Shown one piece after another: positions 34,405 to 42,276 of a stretch of DNA of 64,000 bases (positions are counted from its first letter, which is position 1; the number at the start of each line of letters is the position of its first letter). Source of the DNA: Streptomyces sp. ISL-94 (GTDB lineage Bacteria > Actinomycetota > Actinomycetes > Streptomycetales > Streptomycetaceae); assembly GCF_018614075.1 (NCBI RefSeq), contig NZ_JAGGOZ010000046.1, forward strand, positions 1-64,000, given 5' to 3'. The notes below the pieces were generated by a model, which saw only the letters and a program-made list of their open reading frames with translations, searched no databases and was not told the DNA's origin. The position numbers were made by a program, and so were the translations under genes.

Positions 34405-34644
34405 TCAAGAGGTCACGTTGCGGATGTCCCGTATCAGCGCTTGGTGTTCGCGGCCGGATGACAGGCGGACCCAGACGTACGCGCGATCCGCGTCGATGCC
34501 GTCCCATCCGGAGCCGACCTGGACGATGTGGCCGGTGATCTCCACCGGCTTCTCCCGGGCACGGTCCTCGGGCTGAACGTAGGAGGTGCCGGTGACCAGG
34601 TCACCGACGTTGTAAGGCGCACGGCGGGCGTGGGTCGGGCTCAT
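34405..34644 (-). CDS. Small hypothetical protein, beta-rich
   Basis: 79 residues from ATG 34644 after GGTGAG. The sequence NVGDLVTGTSYVQPEDR...KPVEITGHIVQVGSGWDG...AYVWVRLSSGREHQALIRDI alternates strands as in a small barrel-type fold. No signal or membrane segment. Function not recognised. It is upstream of, and co-directional with, the radical SAM operon, separated by about 250 bases in which I see no gene. Confidence 0.6.
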   Translation of the reverse strand: MSPTHARRAPYNVGDLVTGTSYVQPEDRAREKPVEITGHIVQVGSGWDGIDADRAYVWVRLSSGREHQALIRDIRNVTS

Positions 34645-34648
34645 GGAC

Positions 34649-34858
34649 TCACCTCTCCCCCTCGGCGACGGCGTCCCCCTCGCCGTCGCCGTCGCCGTCG
34701 CCGCCGTGGATGATCTCTTCAGGGTCGTCCCACCGGGCGATGAACGCGGCGAGGCCGTGCTCGGCTCGGGCGAGCGTGCGGGCCGAGAGCGTGTCACCGG
34801 GAGCGCGAAGGCGGATCTCGGGTGTGCTGGCCGTGGGCTCGTTGCTGCGGGTATGCAT
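34649..34858 (-). CDS. Small hypothetical protein with acidic tail
   Basis: 69 residues from ATG 34858, which has GGAGGAG just upstream. The middle TLARAEHGLAAFIARWDDPEEIIH is helical; the end is a Gly-Asp/Glu repeat tail. It precedes the previous small gene by four bases. Nothing in it indicates a function. Confidence 0.55.
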   Translation of the reverse strand: MHTRSNEPTASTPEIRLRAPGDTLSARTLARAEHGLAAFIARWDDPEEIIHGGDGDGDGEGDAVAEGER

Positions 34859-34978
34859 GGCGCTCCTCCGGCTCGTGGCGGTCGAGGTGCAGTCCGGAGG
34901 CAGACCGGGCCACACTCCGCTGTGGGGTGTGCAGTGGGTAGTCAACTCGTCACGGCCGGTCGGGTCGCCGGGGTGGCC

Positions 34979-35022
34979 GGACTTTCAGCCGGACTTTCCT
35001 CTCGCCGTCCCCCTGAAAGTCC
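34979..35022. promoter_or_regulatory. Inverted repeat operator before the TPR regulator
   Basis: GGACTTTCAG (34979-34988) and CTGAAAGTCC (35013-35022) are exact inverted arms; an extra GGACTTTC copy lies at 34991-34998. It is between divergent genes, about 60 bases before the regulator start. Confidence 0.6.
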
Positions 35023-35082
35023 GGGGGTCATGGCTCTACCGTGCAAGGGAAGGGTTACACCAGCTCCGCACGAGGGGGATCG

Positions 35083-36366
35083 ATGCCCGAACGCCCGGAG
35101 CCAGCAACACCGTTCGCCGACCTCGTCGACGGGTTCGGGTGGCGCTCGCCCGCGGAGTTCATCCGCGTATACGCGGCGGTCGCCGCCCGGATCGGCGAGC
35201 GCGCGGACGTCACGGACCGGCAGGTCAGACGGTGGCGTGCGCCGTCTCCGCCCTGTCCACAGCCCAGCCGTCAGCGAGTCTTAGAGGCGATGCTCGGCGT
35301 CCCGTTGGAACAGTGCGGGTTCCGCGTGCCGCCGCACCGGCGCAACCCCGTGATCGTCCCTGTGCCGGTGCTCGACCCCATCCCCGAACTACGCGAAAGG
35401 CGGCCCGATCCCGTGGAGCGCCGCACCCTCCTCGCCGCCGTGGGCGGCGCCGCCCTCGGCATCGCCGGGATGGGGGCGCCCGTCCCAGCCGCCGCGTACG
35501 AAGGTCCCCGTGTCGGCACCGACACCGTCACCGACCTGCGAGCCGGACTCAGCGGCCTGTACGGGCTCGACGACCGCTTCGGCGGGGCGACCGTCGGCCC
35601 ACTCGCCGCCGCGCACCTCTCCCGCGTTCAGCGGCTCATCGACACCGGCCAGTACCCCGAGACGATCGGTCGGCAACTGCGCCTGGTCAGCGGGGAAACC
35701 GCCGAACACGTCGGCTGGCTGGCCTTCGACGCGGGCGACCACGCCCGCGCCCGCCACTACTGGACCCAGGCCCGGGACACCGCGACCGAACTGCGCGACA
35801 ACAGCCTCGCCGTCCTGGTCCTCGCCTCCCTCTCCCTCCTGGAACTGCGCGAGGAGCGGGCCCGCGACGGTCTCGACCACGCCCGACGGGCCGCAGCGCT
35901 CGCAGCCCCGTGGGCACCGCCGTCGCTCATGTCGATCCTCGCCACCCGCGAGGCGAGGGCGCTGGCCATGCTCGGCGACTCCGCGTCCGCGCGCACCACC
36001 CTCGCCAGCGCCGCCCGCCTCTACGAGCAGGACCGAGGCAGCCGCCCGGCCCCCGACTGGACGCTCTTCCACGGCCCGGCCGAACTCGCCTCAGCACAGG
36101 CCGAACTGTTCACCGCCGTCGGCCACCACAAAGCCGCCGTGACCTGGCTGCGCCGTTCTCTGGAACGGCAAGAGGTCACCTACGCCCGCAATGAAGCCCT
36201 GCACCGCGGCCGCCTCGCCGGCGCCCTCGCCCGCTCCGGCGAGGCCGAGGAAGCAGCCCACCACATCCAGCAGGGCGAGGCCCTGCTCACCGAGGTCTCC
36301 TCCGGCCGAGCACGGGAGGGACTGGCCGTTGCCCGCCGCGAACTCGACCGCATCCGCCCCACCTAG
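35083..36366 (+). CDS. HTH/TPR-type regulator-like protein
   Basis: ATG 35083 after GAGGGGG; 427 residues. The N-terminal 80 residues (SPAEFIRVYAAVAARIGERADVTDRQVRRW) look like a helix-turn-helix domain of the actinobacterial XRE-like kind. A hydrophobic Ala-rich stretch (about 115-140) follows, and the rest is helical-repeat sequence (HYWTQARDTATELRDNSL, ARTTLASAARLYEQDRG, AVTWLRRSLERQEV) typical of TPRs. It probably senses a ligand or peptide and controls its divergent neighbours; the inverted repeat upstream may be its operator. Confidence 0.72.
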   Translation: MPERPEPATPFADLVDGFGWRSPAEFIRVYAAVAARIGERADVTDRQVRRWRAPSPPCPQPSRQRVLEAMLGVPLEQCGFRVPPHRRNPVIVPVPVLDPIPELRERRPDPVERRTLLAAVGGAALGIAGMGAPVPAAAYEGPRVGTDTVTDLRAGLSGLYGLDDRFGGATVGPLAAAHLSRVQRLIDTGQYPETIGRQLRLVSGETAEHVGWLAFDAGDHARARHYWTQARDTATELRDNSLAVLVLASLSLLELREERARDGLDHARRAAALAAPWAPPSLMSILATREARALAMLGDSASARTTLASAARLYEQDRGSRPAPDWTLFHGPAELASAQAELFTAVGHHKAAVTWLRRSLERQEVTYARNEALHRGRLAGALARSGEAEEAAHHIQQGEALLTEVSSGRAREGLAVARRELDRIRPT

Positions 36367-36376
36367 TGAGGACACC

Positions 36377-36919
36377 GTGCACTACGCCCTGATCACCGAC
36401 CCCGCCTACGCCGGAGGGGCGCTCAACGACATCGCCCCCGTCTACGAGTCCGTCTTCGCCGAACCCCCATATCTAGAGGGGCCTCGCGACCTCGCGCTGT
36501 TCCTGGATGCCTACCAGTGCGAGCACAAGACACCTGGCTTCCGCCTCGTCCTCGCCCGCACCGGCGACGGGAGGCTGACCGGGTTCGCGTACGGGCTCCC
36601 CCTCGCATCCACCACCGGATGGTGGGACGGCTTCCTCGATACGACCCCCACAGCCGAGTTCACCCGCGAGGACGGCCGACGCACCTTCGTCGTCAAGGAA
36701 CTCGCCGTCCTGGCCAACTGGCGCGGACAGGGCATCGGCACGAAACTGCACGCCGCACTGCTGGACGGGCTCACCGCGGAGCGGGCCACCCTCACCGTCC
36801 GCCCCGAAGCCCCGGCCGCCGCCTGGTACGAACGGCAGGGGTACGAACTCGTAGGGCACACCCGGCCGTGGGACGGCGCACCGGTCTACCAGACCCTGGT
36901 CAAGCCGCTACACCCCTGA
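36377..36919 (+). CDS. GNAT-family acetyltransferase
   Basis: GTG 36377 begins ten bases after the regulator stop; 180 residues. FVVKELAVLANWRGQGIGTKLHAALLDG contains the acetyl-CoA-binding RGQGIG (motif A), and AAWYERQGYELVG is the usual C-terminal GNAT block. Substrate unknown. Co-transcription with the TPR regulator is likely. Confidence 0.88.
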   Translation: MHYALITDPAYAGGALNDIAPVYESVFAEPPYLEGPRDLALFLDAYQCEHKTPGFRLVLARTGDGRLTGFAYGLPLASTTGWWDGFLDTTPTAEFTREDGRRTFVVKELAVLANWRGQGIGTKLHAALLDGLTAERATLTVRPEAPAAAWYERQGYELVGHTRPWDGAPVYQTLVKPLHP

Positions 36920-37348
36920 GCCTGTTCAGCAGCGCTCGCCCGCCAGAGCACCGGCGCCAGCCAACGGCAGCATCGCCGCCCGGCGGCGGACGCTGGGACG
37001 TGGGCTGAGCGAGCCCCGAACGCCCGGAATTGCGGCCTGCGGGCTTCGCGTGGGCGCACCTTCTATGGCTGGGGTCGTCAAGGTAGGGAAGGGGTTGCGC
37101 ACCCATCGAGAGAACAGCTTCGCCGGCGGCCGGTGTTCAGGCCCGTACGCAAGCGCCCCCTGCCGTCGCGGGCAGTCCTTGGGTCATCTCGGGCGGTGCA
37201 GGGCTCCGGCAGTTGGCACAGGACCAGCCGCCAAGACCCGAACCGCCCGTTCAGGCACCGCCGGAGAGCGGCTGATGCAGCAGCCGCACGTCGGCGGCGC
37301 GGCCATGGGACCAGTGGCACCGTGGCCGGGGTGGCCGCGCGGTCGGGG
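36920..37348. other. Intergenic stretch without a recognisable gene
   Basis: Between the acetyltransferase stop and the AraC-type stop. Open frames here lack ribosome-binding sites and protein-like composition. I see no tRNA, strong hairpin or repeat. Confidence 0.6.
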
Positions 37349-38347
37349 TCAGGGCCCGGGCAGCACCACCGTGCGCGGCGGCCGTGCGGCCTGCGGGGCG
37401 GCCGCCGGGCCTGCGCCCGTGCGGAACTCCTGGGGGCTGATGCCCCGGACCCGCTTGAAGGCCGTCGACAGGGCGAAGGCCGAGCTGTAGCCCACGCGCC
37501 GGGCCACCGTCGCGACCGTTGCGTCCGGTTCGCGCAGCAGGTCGGCGGCGAGCGCGAGGCGCCAGCCGGTCAGGTAGGCCACCGGGGGCTCGCCCACGAC
37601 CTCGGTGAACCGGCGGGCCAGGGAGGCCCGCGAGACGCCGACCTTCAGGGCGAGCTCCTCGACGGTCCAGCCGTGGGACGGGTTCTCGTGGAGCAGCCGC
37701 AGGGCGGGGCCGACCACCGGGTCGCTCTGCGCGCGGTACCAGGCGGGGGCGCCGCTGCCGGGCGCCGCCAGCCAGGTGCGCAGGACCCCGATCAGCAGCA
37801 GGTCGAGGAGCCGGTCCAGGACGATCTCCTGGCCCGGTTCGTCCTTGGAGATCTCCGACGTCAGCAGGGTGACCAGGGTGTTGTCGGCGGCCTCGGCCGG
37901 GCGCACCAGGATGGTCGGCAGCGCGCTCAGCAGCCGGCGGCCGATCTCGCTCGGCGCCTGGTAGGTGCCGCTGAGCATCACCGCCGAGCCGGCGTCCTGG
38001 AAGGTGTCGCCCCAGGTGCGCACGCCGAGCGCCATCGTGTCGGTGACGTCCTCCCCCTCCTCCGTACTGCACCGCTGCTCCGGGCCGACGGTGATCTGGA
38101 CGGGCGTGCCGGGGGCGTCCGCGACCGTGTACGGGTCGGGGCCCCGTACGACGGCCACGTCGCCCGGCCGGATCAGGACGGGGGCGGCCTCGTCGGGGAC
38201 CAGCCAGGCGTCGCCGTGCACCATCGTGACGACGGAGAGCGGGGCCCGGTCCTCGACGCGCAGCGACCAGGGCGGGTTGAAGACGGACTTGAGGAGGAAG
38301 GCCCCGCGGGCTTTGGGACCCTCCAGCAGACCGGTCAGCGTGTCCAT
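37349..38347 (-). CDS. AraC-family transcriptional regulator
   Basis: 332 residues from ATG 38347. The N-terminal cupin-type sensor (about 20-190) contains HGDAWLVPDEAAPVLIRPGDVAVV. The C-terminal double HTH reads WTVEELALKVGVSRASLARRFTEVVGEPPVAYLTGWRLALAADLL and VATVARRVGYSSAFALSTAFKRVRGISPQEFR, a full AraC signature. It belongs to the cupin/AraC type often found beside oxidoreductase or DUF1772 genes and likely controls the divergent or neighbouring gene. Confidence 0.95.
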   Translation of the reverse strand: MDTLTGLLEGPKARGAFLLKSVFNPPWSLRVEDRAPLSVVTMVHGDAWLVPDEAAPVLIRPGDVAVVRGPDPYTVADAPGTPVQITVGPEQRCSTEEGEDVTDTMALGVRTWGDTFQDAGSAVMLSGTYQAPSEIGRRLLSALPTILVRPAEAADNTLVTLLTSEISKDEPGQEIVLDRLLDLLLIGVLRTWLAAPGSGAPAWYRAQSDPVVGPALRLLHENPSHGWTVEELALKVGVSRASLARRFTEVVGEPPVAYLTGWRLALAADLLREPDATVATVARRVGYSSAFALSTAFKRVRGISPQEFRTGAGPAAAPQAARPPRTVVLPGP

Positions 38348-38472
38348 GCCTTCATCCTCTCGAACAACGCGGCGGAAACAACACGGCGAAGCGCCCGCTC
38401 TCCCGCGGGGGACGGAAAGAGAGCGGGCGCCGATCGCGGGGTCGAACCGGTGCCGCGCGGGCTCGGCGCGGC

Positions 38473-38967
38473 CTACACCGCCGACGCGCGGCCGTGCAGC
38501 GTCAGCGCGCGGCCCAGGGCGGCCAGGGCCGCCGTACAGGCCACCGTGCGGACGAGGTTGCCGGAGGCCCAGCGGCCGCCGAAGCGGGAGCGGGCCGCGG
38601 CGGCGTCGGCGCCGGCGCGCGCGAGCTGGTTGTTGAGGGGGATGTTCACGACGGCGGTGACGGCCAGCGACAGCCCGTACAGCGCGAAGGCCAGCCAGCC
38701 CCAGCGCGCCGCGTCCGGTCGGCCGCTGCGCTGCTGCTGCGCGGCTGCCACCCCGGTCGCCAGGAAGGCGCCCAGGAAGAGCAGGCCGAACAGGCCGTTG
38801 TCGATGGCCTCGTTGATGTTCCGCATGGCGGTCACGTACGTCTGGTCGTCGCCGCGGCCCAGGCCCGGCATCACCGAGATGTCGAAGGCGAAGTAGAGGC
38901 CGGCCATCAGGCCGGTGCCCACCGTCGCGGCCACGAGTGTCACGGATTGCGTCGTCGTGCCGGTCAC
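38473..38967 (-). CDS. DUF1772 (anthrone-oxygenase-like) membrane protein
   Basis: GTG 38967; 164 residues with four hydrophobic segments. The pattern GLMAGLYFAFDISVMPGLGRGDDQTYVTAMRNIN and the central VNIPLNNQLA are characteristic of DUF1772. Some fungal relatives are anthrone oxygenases; bacterial roles are unclear. The TnpB element begins within about 20 bases upstream of its start, so its native promoter has probably been displaced. Confidence 0.85.
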   Translation of the reverse strand: MTGTTTQSVTLVAATVGTGLMAGLYFAFDISVMPGLGRGDDQTYVTAMRNINEAIDNGLFGLLFLGAFLATGVAAAQQQRSGRPDAARWGWLAFALYGLSLAVTAVVNIPLNNQLARAGADAAAARSRFGGRWASGNLVRTVACTAALAALGRALTLHGRASAV

Positions 38968-38984
38968 CTGATTTCTCCCAGGAG

Positions 38985-40372
38985 GCTCCGGCCTTCAGGC
39001 CGGGGAGGAATGGGTCCTCGGGGCGGTGCCGCGAAGCGGCGGAGTTCTCTGCACATCTGCTGTGACCGGCACTTTCTGTCGTTGTCAGTGGTGGTGGGTA
39101 CGTTGAACCTCATGACGACCCCGATGCAGACGGCGCAGGGAGCCGGGCCTGCCCGGTACACCTACCGACTGCGCGTGTCGTCCACCGCGCTCGCCGCACT
39201 TGATACGGAGTGGGCGCGGTGCCGGTGGGTGTGGAACGAGTGCGTGGCGATGTCCCGCAAGGTCCACGGGCTGAACAAGGGCGCCACCGAAAAGATCACG
39301 TGCGGTCCGGCACAGCTCGACAAGTTGCTGACCGAGGCGCGCCGTTCGATGGCGTGGCTGCGTGAGGGCGCTTCGGTGCCGCAGCAGCAGGTCATCCGGG
39401 ACTTCGCCAAGTCCCGCGCCAAGGCGCTGAAGGACATCAAGGCCAGGCTTCCGATGCGGCAGCGGGCCGGGATGCCCCGTATCAAGCGGAAGCGGGAAGC
39501 GCTGCCCACGCTCAACTACACGCGGCGCGGTTTCTCCCTCAAGGAAGGCCGCCTGCACCTGGCCGGCGGGATCGTTGTGAAGCCTGTGTGGTCGCGCGAC
39601 CTGCCGTCCGACCCCACGTCGGTACGGGTGTACCGAGACAGCATCGGCCACTGGTACGCCTCCTTCGTCGTGACCGCCAAGACGGAACCGCTGCCCGCAA
39701 CGGGGCGAGCGATCGGTATCGACTGGGGAGTGAAGGAAACCGCCACCACCACATCCGATGCGCACGATCTGCCCCACCCCGAGCACGGCAAGACCGCGGC
39801 GCGGAAGCTGGCCGGCTACCAGCGGATGATGGCGCGGCGCCAGACCCCGAAGAACCGGCCCGACACCGCCGGATACCGCAAGGCCCGCGCCCATGCGGCG
39901 AAGGTGTCGAAGAAGATCGCCCGGCAGCGGCAGGACACCGGCCGCAAATGGGCCAAGAAGGTCGTGCGGGACCATGACGCCCTCGCCGTCGAGGATTTCC
40001 GCCCGAAGTTCCTGGCCAAGTCGACCATGGGCCGTAAGGCCGCTGACGCCGCGATCGGTGCGACGAAGGCCGCGCTGATCGAGATGGGCCGCAAGCACGG
40101 GCGCACCGTGCACCTGGTACACCCCGCGCACACCACGATGGACTGCGCGCAGTGCGGAGCGAGAACCAAGCACGCACTCCCCCTCTCCGAGAGAACGTAT
40201 GCCTGCACCGCGTGCGGAGCGGTGTCCCCCAGGGACAAGAACTCCGCACGCGTAATGCTGGTCCGGGCTGGTCTCAACCCGGCTAGTGCTGATCTTGTAA
40301 GCCCTGCCACCTGTTAGGTGTCAGGCGAAGTGAGCTAGCAATCCCCGCCCTTCAGGGCGGGGAGGATGTCAA
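38985..40372 (+). mobile_element. IS200/IS605-type element carrying only tnpB, with hairpin ends
   Basis: Both ends carry a GC stem with a TTCA loop: CCGGCC-TTCA-GGCCGG (38988-39003) and CCCCGCCC-TTCA-GGGCGGGG (40343-40362). Each is followed by GGGAGGA-like bases. No TnpA (Y1) gene is present. Subterminal hairpins and single-strand type ends fit an IS1341-like element. Exact cleavage sites are not certain. Confidence 0.8.
39112..40317 (+). CDS. tnpB: TnpB RNA-guided nuclease / IS605 OrfB transposase-associated protein
   Basis: ATG 39112; 401 residues, a normal full length. RuvC catalytic residues are intact: Asp in AIGIDWGVKE, Glu in ALAVEDFRP and Asp in SPRDKNSARVML. The zinc ribbon is CAQCGARTKHALPLSERTYACTAC (two CxxC pairs, about residues 344-367). 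Family members cleave DNA guided by an RNA made from the element's 3' end. The right-end hairpin at 40343-40362 lies where such an omega RNA would end. It looks functional. Confidence 0.95.
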   Translation: MTTPMQTAQGAGPARYTYRLRVSSTALAALDTEWARCRWVWNECVAMSRKVHGLNKGATEKITCGPAQLDKLLTEARRSMAWLREGASVPQQQVIRDFAKSRAKALKDIKARLPMRQRAGMPRIKRKREALPTLNYTRRGFSLKEGRLHLAGGIVVKPVWSRDLPSDPTSVRVYRDSIGHWYASFVVTAKTEPLPATGRAIGIDWGVKETATTTSDAHDLPHPEHGKTAARKLAGYQRMMARRQTPKNRPDTAGYRKARAHAAKVSKKIARQRQDTGRKWAKKVVRDHDALAVEDFRPKFLAKSTMGRKAADAAIGATKAALIEMGRKHGRTVHLVHPAHTTMDCAQCGARTKHALPLSERTYACTACGAVSPRDKNSARVMLVRAGLNPASADLVSPATC

Positions 40373-41004
40373 TTCTGGAGTCCCTTCAGCGTGCGTGCGT
40401 AGCGCCTCTGCAACAGCGTCGCACCGATCAGCCGGACAGGCGGCGGGATGGTGGCGGAGACGTGCGCGACCGACTGCCGCGAAGCGCCGTCGAACATCCA
40501 CGGCTGGAGGTACGTCATCACGCGCATCGGGGCGCTGGAGACGACCTTGCGCTCCTCGGCCAGATAGGCCCGCTCGCCGAGCCGGTCGAAGACGGGGAAG
40601 ACGATCCGCTCCTCGTCGCGGAGATGGTCGCGCAGCACGCCTTCGAAGGTCTGCGCGGCCTGGACCAGGCCGTCGCCGCGGCGGGCGACCGCCGTGGACA
40701 CGGCGGCCATCGCGGCGTCCAGTTCCTCGTGGTCCTCGTGCAGTTCCCGTGCCTGCGCGTCGAAGCCGGCGTCGCGGCGGCGCAGTCCCGGCCACAGGAC
40801 GTCGTCCTCGCTGGTGTGGTGCCATTCGATGACCTCGCGCAGCCGCTGCCACCACTCGGCTCCCCCGCCGTTCCACGCGGGGGCCGCGGCGCGCAGCCGG
40901 GCCGCGTCGCGTCGCATCGCGATGTGCATCAGGGCGAATCCGTGGAAGTACGGGGGGAGCGAGTCCAGTCCGTGTTCGCTGGAGAACGTCCGGGGCGTGG
41001 GCAT
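40369..41004 (-). CDS. Hemerythrin-domain protein
   Basis: ATG 41004 after AGGAGG; 211 residues. His and Glu residues spaced as in hemerythrin HHE domains appear in LMHIAMRRDAARL, VIEWHHTSEDDVLWPGL, LHEDHEELDAAM and LRDHLRDEERIVFPVF. They would hold a di-iron site. A C-terminal segment (residues 160-211) resembles those in actinobacterial hemerythrin-like proteins. The stop codon lies inside the right end of the TnpB element, so the native C-terminus may have been altered. Confidence 0.85.
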   Translation of the reverse strand: MPTPRTFSSEHGLDSLPPYFHGFALMHIAMRRDAARLRAAAPAWNGGGAEWWQRLREVIEWHHTSEDDVLWPGLRRRDAGFDAQARELHEDHEELDAAMAAVSTAVARRGDGLVQAAQTFEGVLRDHLRDEERIVFPVFDRLGERAYLAEERKVVSSAPMRVMTYLQPWMFDGASRQSVAHVSATIPPPVRLIGATLLQRRYARTLKGLQN

Positions 41005-41106
41005 GGGAACCTCCTGTGCCCCGAGTACCGGGCGGCGGCCGTACCAGAGTCGCCGCCCGGTCAAGGAGCGAAAGGGATGGAGCGGGGTGGTGGGGCGGAC
41101 GCGCCG

Positions 41107-41934
41107 TCAGACGTTCCAGACTCCGGAGGCGGCGGCGTCGCGGGCGAAGTCCGCGAAGTCCTTGGGCTTGCGGCCCAGGGCCTCCTCGACACCGTGCACC
41201 AGGTGCGCGTTGCGGCCGTCGAGGATCATGGTGAACAGGTCGGCGAACTCCTCCGGGAGGTTGTTCTCGCGCAGCACCGCGCGGTACTCCTCGTTGGTGA
41301 CGGAGATGTACTTGATCTCGCGCCCGGTGGCCTTCGACAGTTCGACGGCCACGTCGCTGTAGCTGAGCAGGCGCGGGCCGGACAGCTCGTAGGTCTTGCC
41401 GATGTGCTTGTCGTCGCTCAGCGCGGCCACCACGACATCGGCGAGGTCGTCGGCGTCGACGAAGGCCTCCACGGCATCGCCGGTCGGCAGGGCGATCTCG
41501 CCGGCCAGTACGGGCTCCAGGAAGAAGCTCTCGGAGAAGTTCTGGTTGAACCAGCTGGAGCGGACGATCGTCCAATCGGCGCCGGAGGCCTTCAGGTTGT
41601 TCTCGCTGACCTCCGCGGCCTCCTCACCGCGGCCGGACAGCAGCACCAGGCGGCGCGCGCCGTTGGCCACGGCCACCTTGGAGAACTCGCCGACCTGCTC
41701 GGCGGCGCCCGGGAAGGCGAGGTCGGGGTAGTAGGTCACGTACACCCGGTCGACGCCCTCCAGCGCCGGCGCCCAGGTGGCGGGCTCGTTCCAGTCGAAG
41801 GCGGGCTCGCCGGTGCGGGAGCCGATCCGGACCTGGCGGCCGAGAGCGGTGAGCCTCTCGGCGACGCGCCGGCCGGTCTTGCCGTGGCCGCCGATGACGA
41901 GGGTGATCTGCGTGTTCTGCGCGTTCTGAGTCAT
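41107..41934 (-). CDS. NAD(P)-binding NmrA-like oxidoreductase
   Basis: ATG 41934 gives 275 residues starting MTQNAQNTQITLVIGGHGKTGRRVAERL, the GGxGxxG loop of NmrA-type atypical SDRs. GARRLVLLSGRG and DWTIVRSSWFNQNFSE are family-like. These proteins reduce or sense NAD(P) and quinones. An upstream in-frame ATG at 42078 lacks a good ribosome-binding site. No clear operon partner. Confidence 0.85.
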   Translation of the reverse strand: MTQNAQNTQITLVIGGHGKTGRRVAERLTALGRQVRIGSRTGEPAFDWNEPATWAPALEGVDRVYVTYYPDLAFPGAAEQVGEFSKVAVANGARRLVLLSGRGEEAAEVSENNLKASGADWTIVRSSWFNQNFSESFFLEPVLAGEIALPTGDAVEAFVDADDLADVVVAALSDDKHIGKTYELSGPRLLSYSDVAVELSKATGREIKYISVTNEEYRAVLRENNLPEEFADLFTMILDGRNAHLVHGVEEALGRKPKDFADFARDAAASGVWNV

Positions 41935-42131
41935 GAGTACAGTCAAGTCCAGTCTCGCGAGACGGGCCATAGCCACAAAGCTCAGTTCCATATGCGTGCG
42001 TCTACGAGTGGTCGCTCGGAACGCGGCGAGGAGTGTGTGGCTTCGGCATGAGCCCCAGAATCGTAGGCATGCCCCCACAGGGCGGGCCAGGGCGTCCCGA
42101 GCGGTCTTCGACCCCTCGTGGACCGGCCTTC

Positions 42132-42197
42132 GAGCGGGTCTTGAGCACCGCCTGACCGCCGCCCGATCCGCCCCCGATCCGCCCCCGACCGGCCCTC
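42132..42197 (+). promoter_or_regulatory. Six 11-base-phased repeats before the adenylation fragment
   Basis: Units start with GA every 11 bases: GAGCGGGTCTT, GAGCACCGCCT, GACCGCCGCCC, GATCCGCCCCC (twice), GACCGGCCCTC. A SARP-like pair TCGAGCG-N4-TTGAGCA (42130-42147) is at the left edge. Confidence 0.5.
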
Positions 42198-42276
42198 TAC
42201 GGCAGGACTTGAGCGGTTCTCATGTCTCCCCCGGCACCATCGGCCCTGGAGTAACGACCCGCCGCTGGGAGGCCGC

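Noticed and set aside
32366..34644. RiPP precursor for the radical SAM enzyme
   Set aside because: The two small proteins upstream have no Cys/Ser/Thr-rich core or leader-core pattern, so I did not call either a precursor.
36920..37348. Possible small genes in the gap before the AraC regulator
   Set aside because: Candidate frames are Arg/Pro/Gly-rich, lack ribosome-binding sites and overlap one another on both strands.
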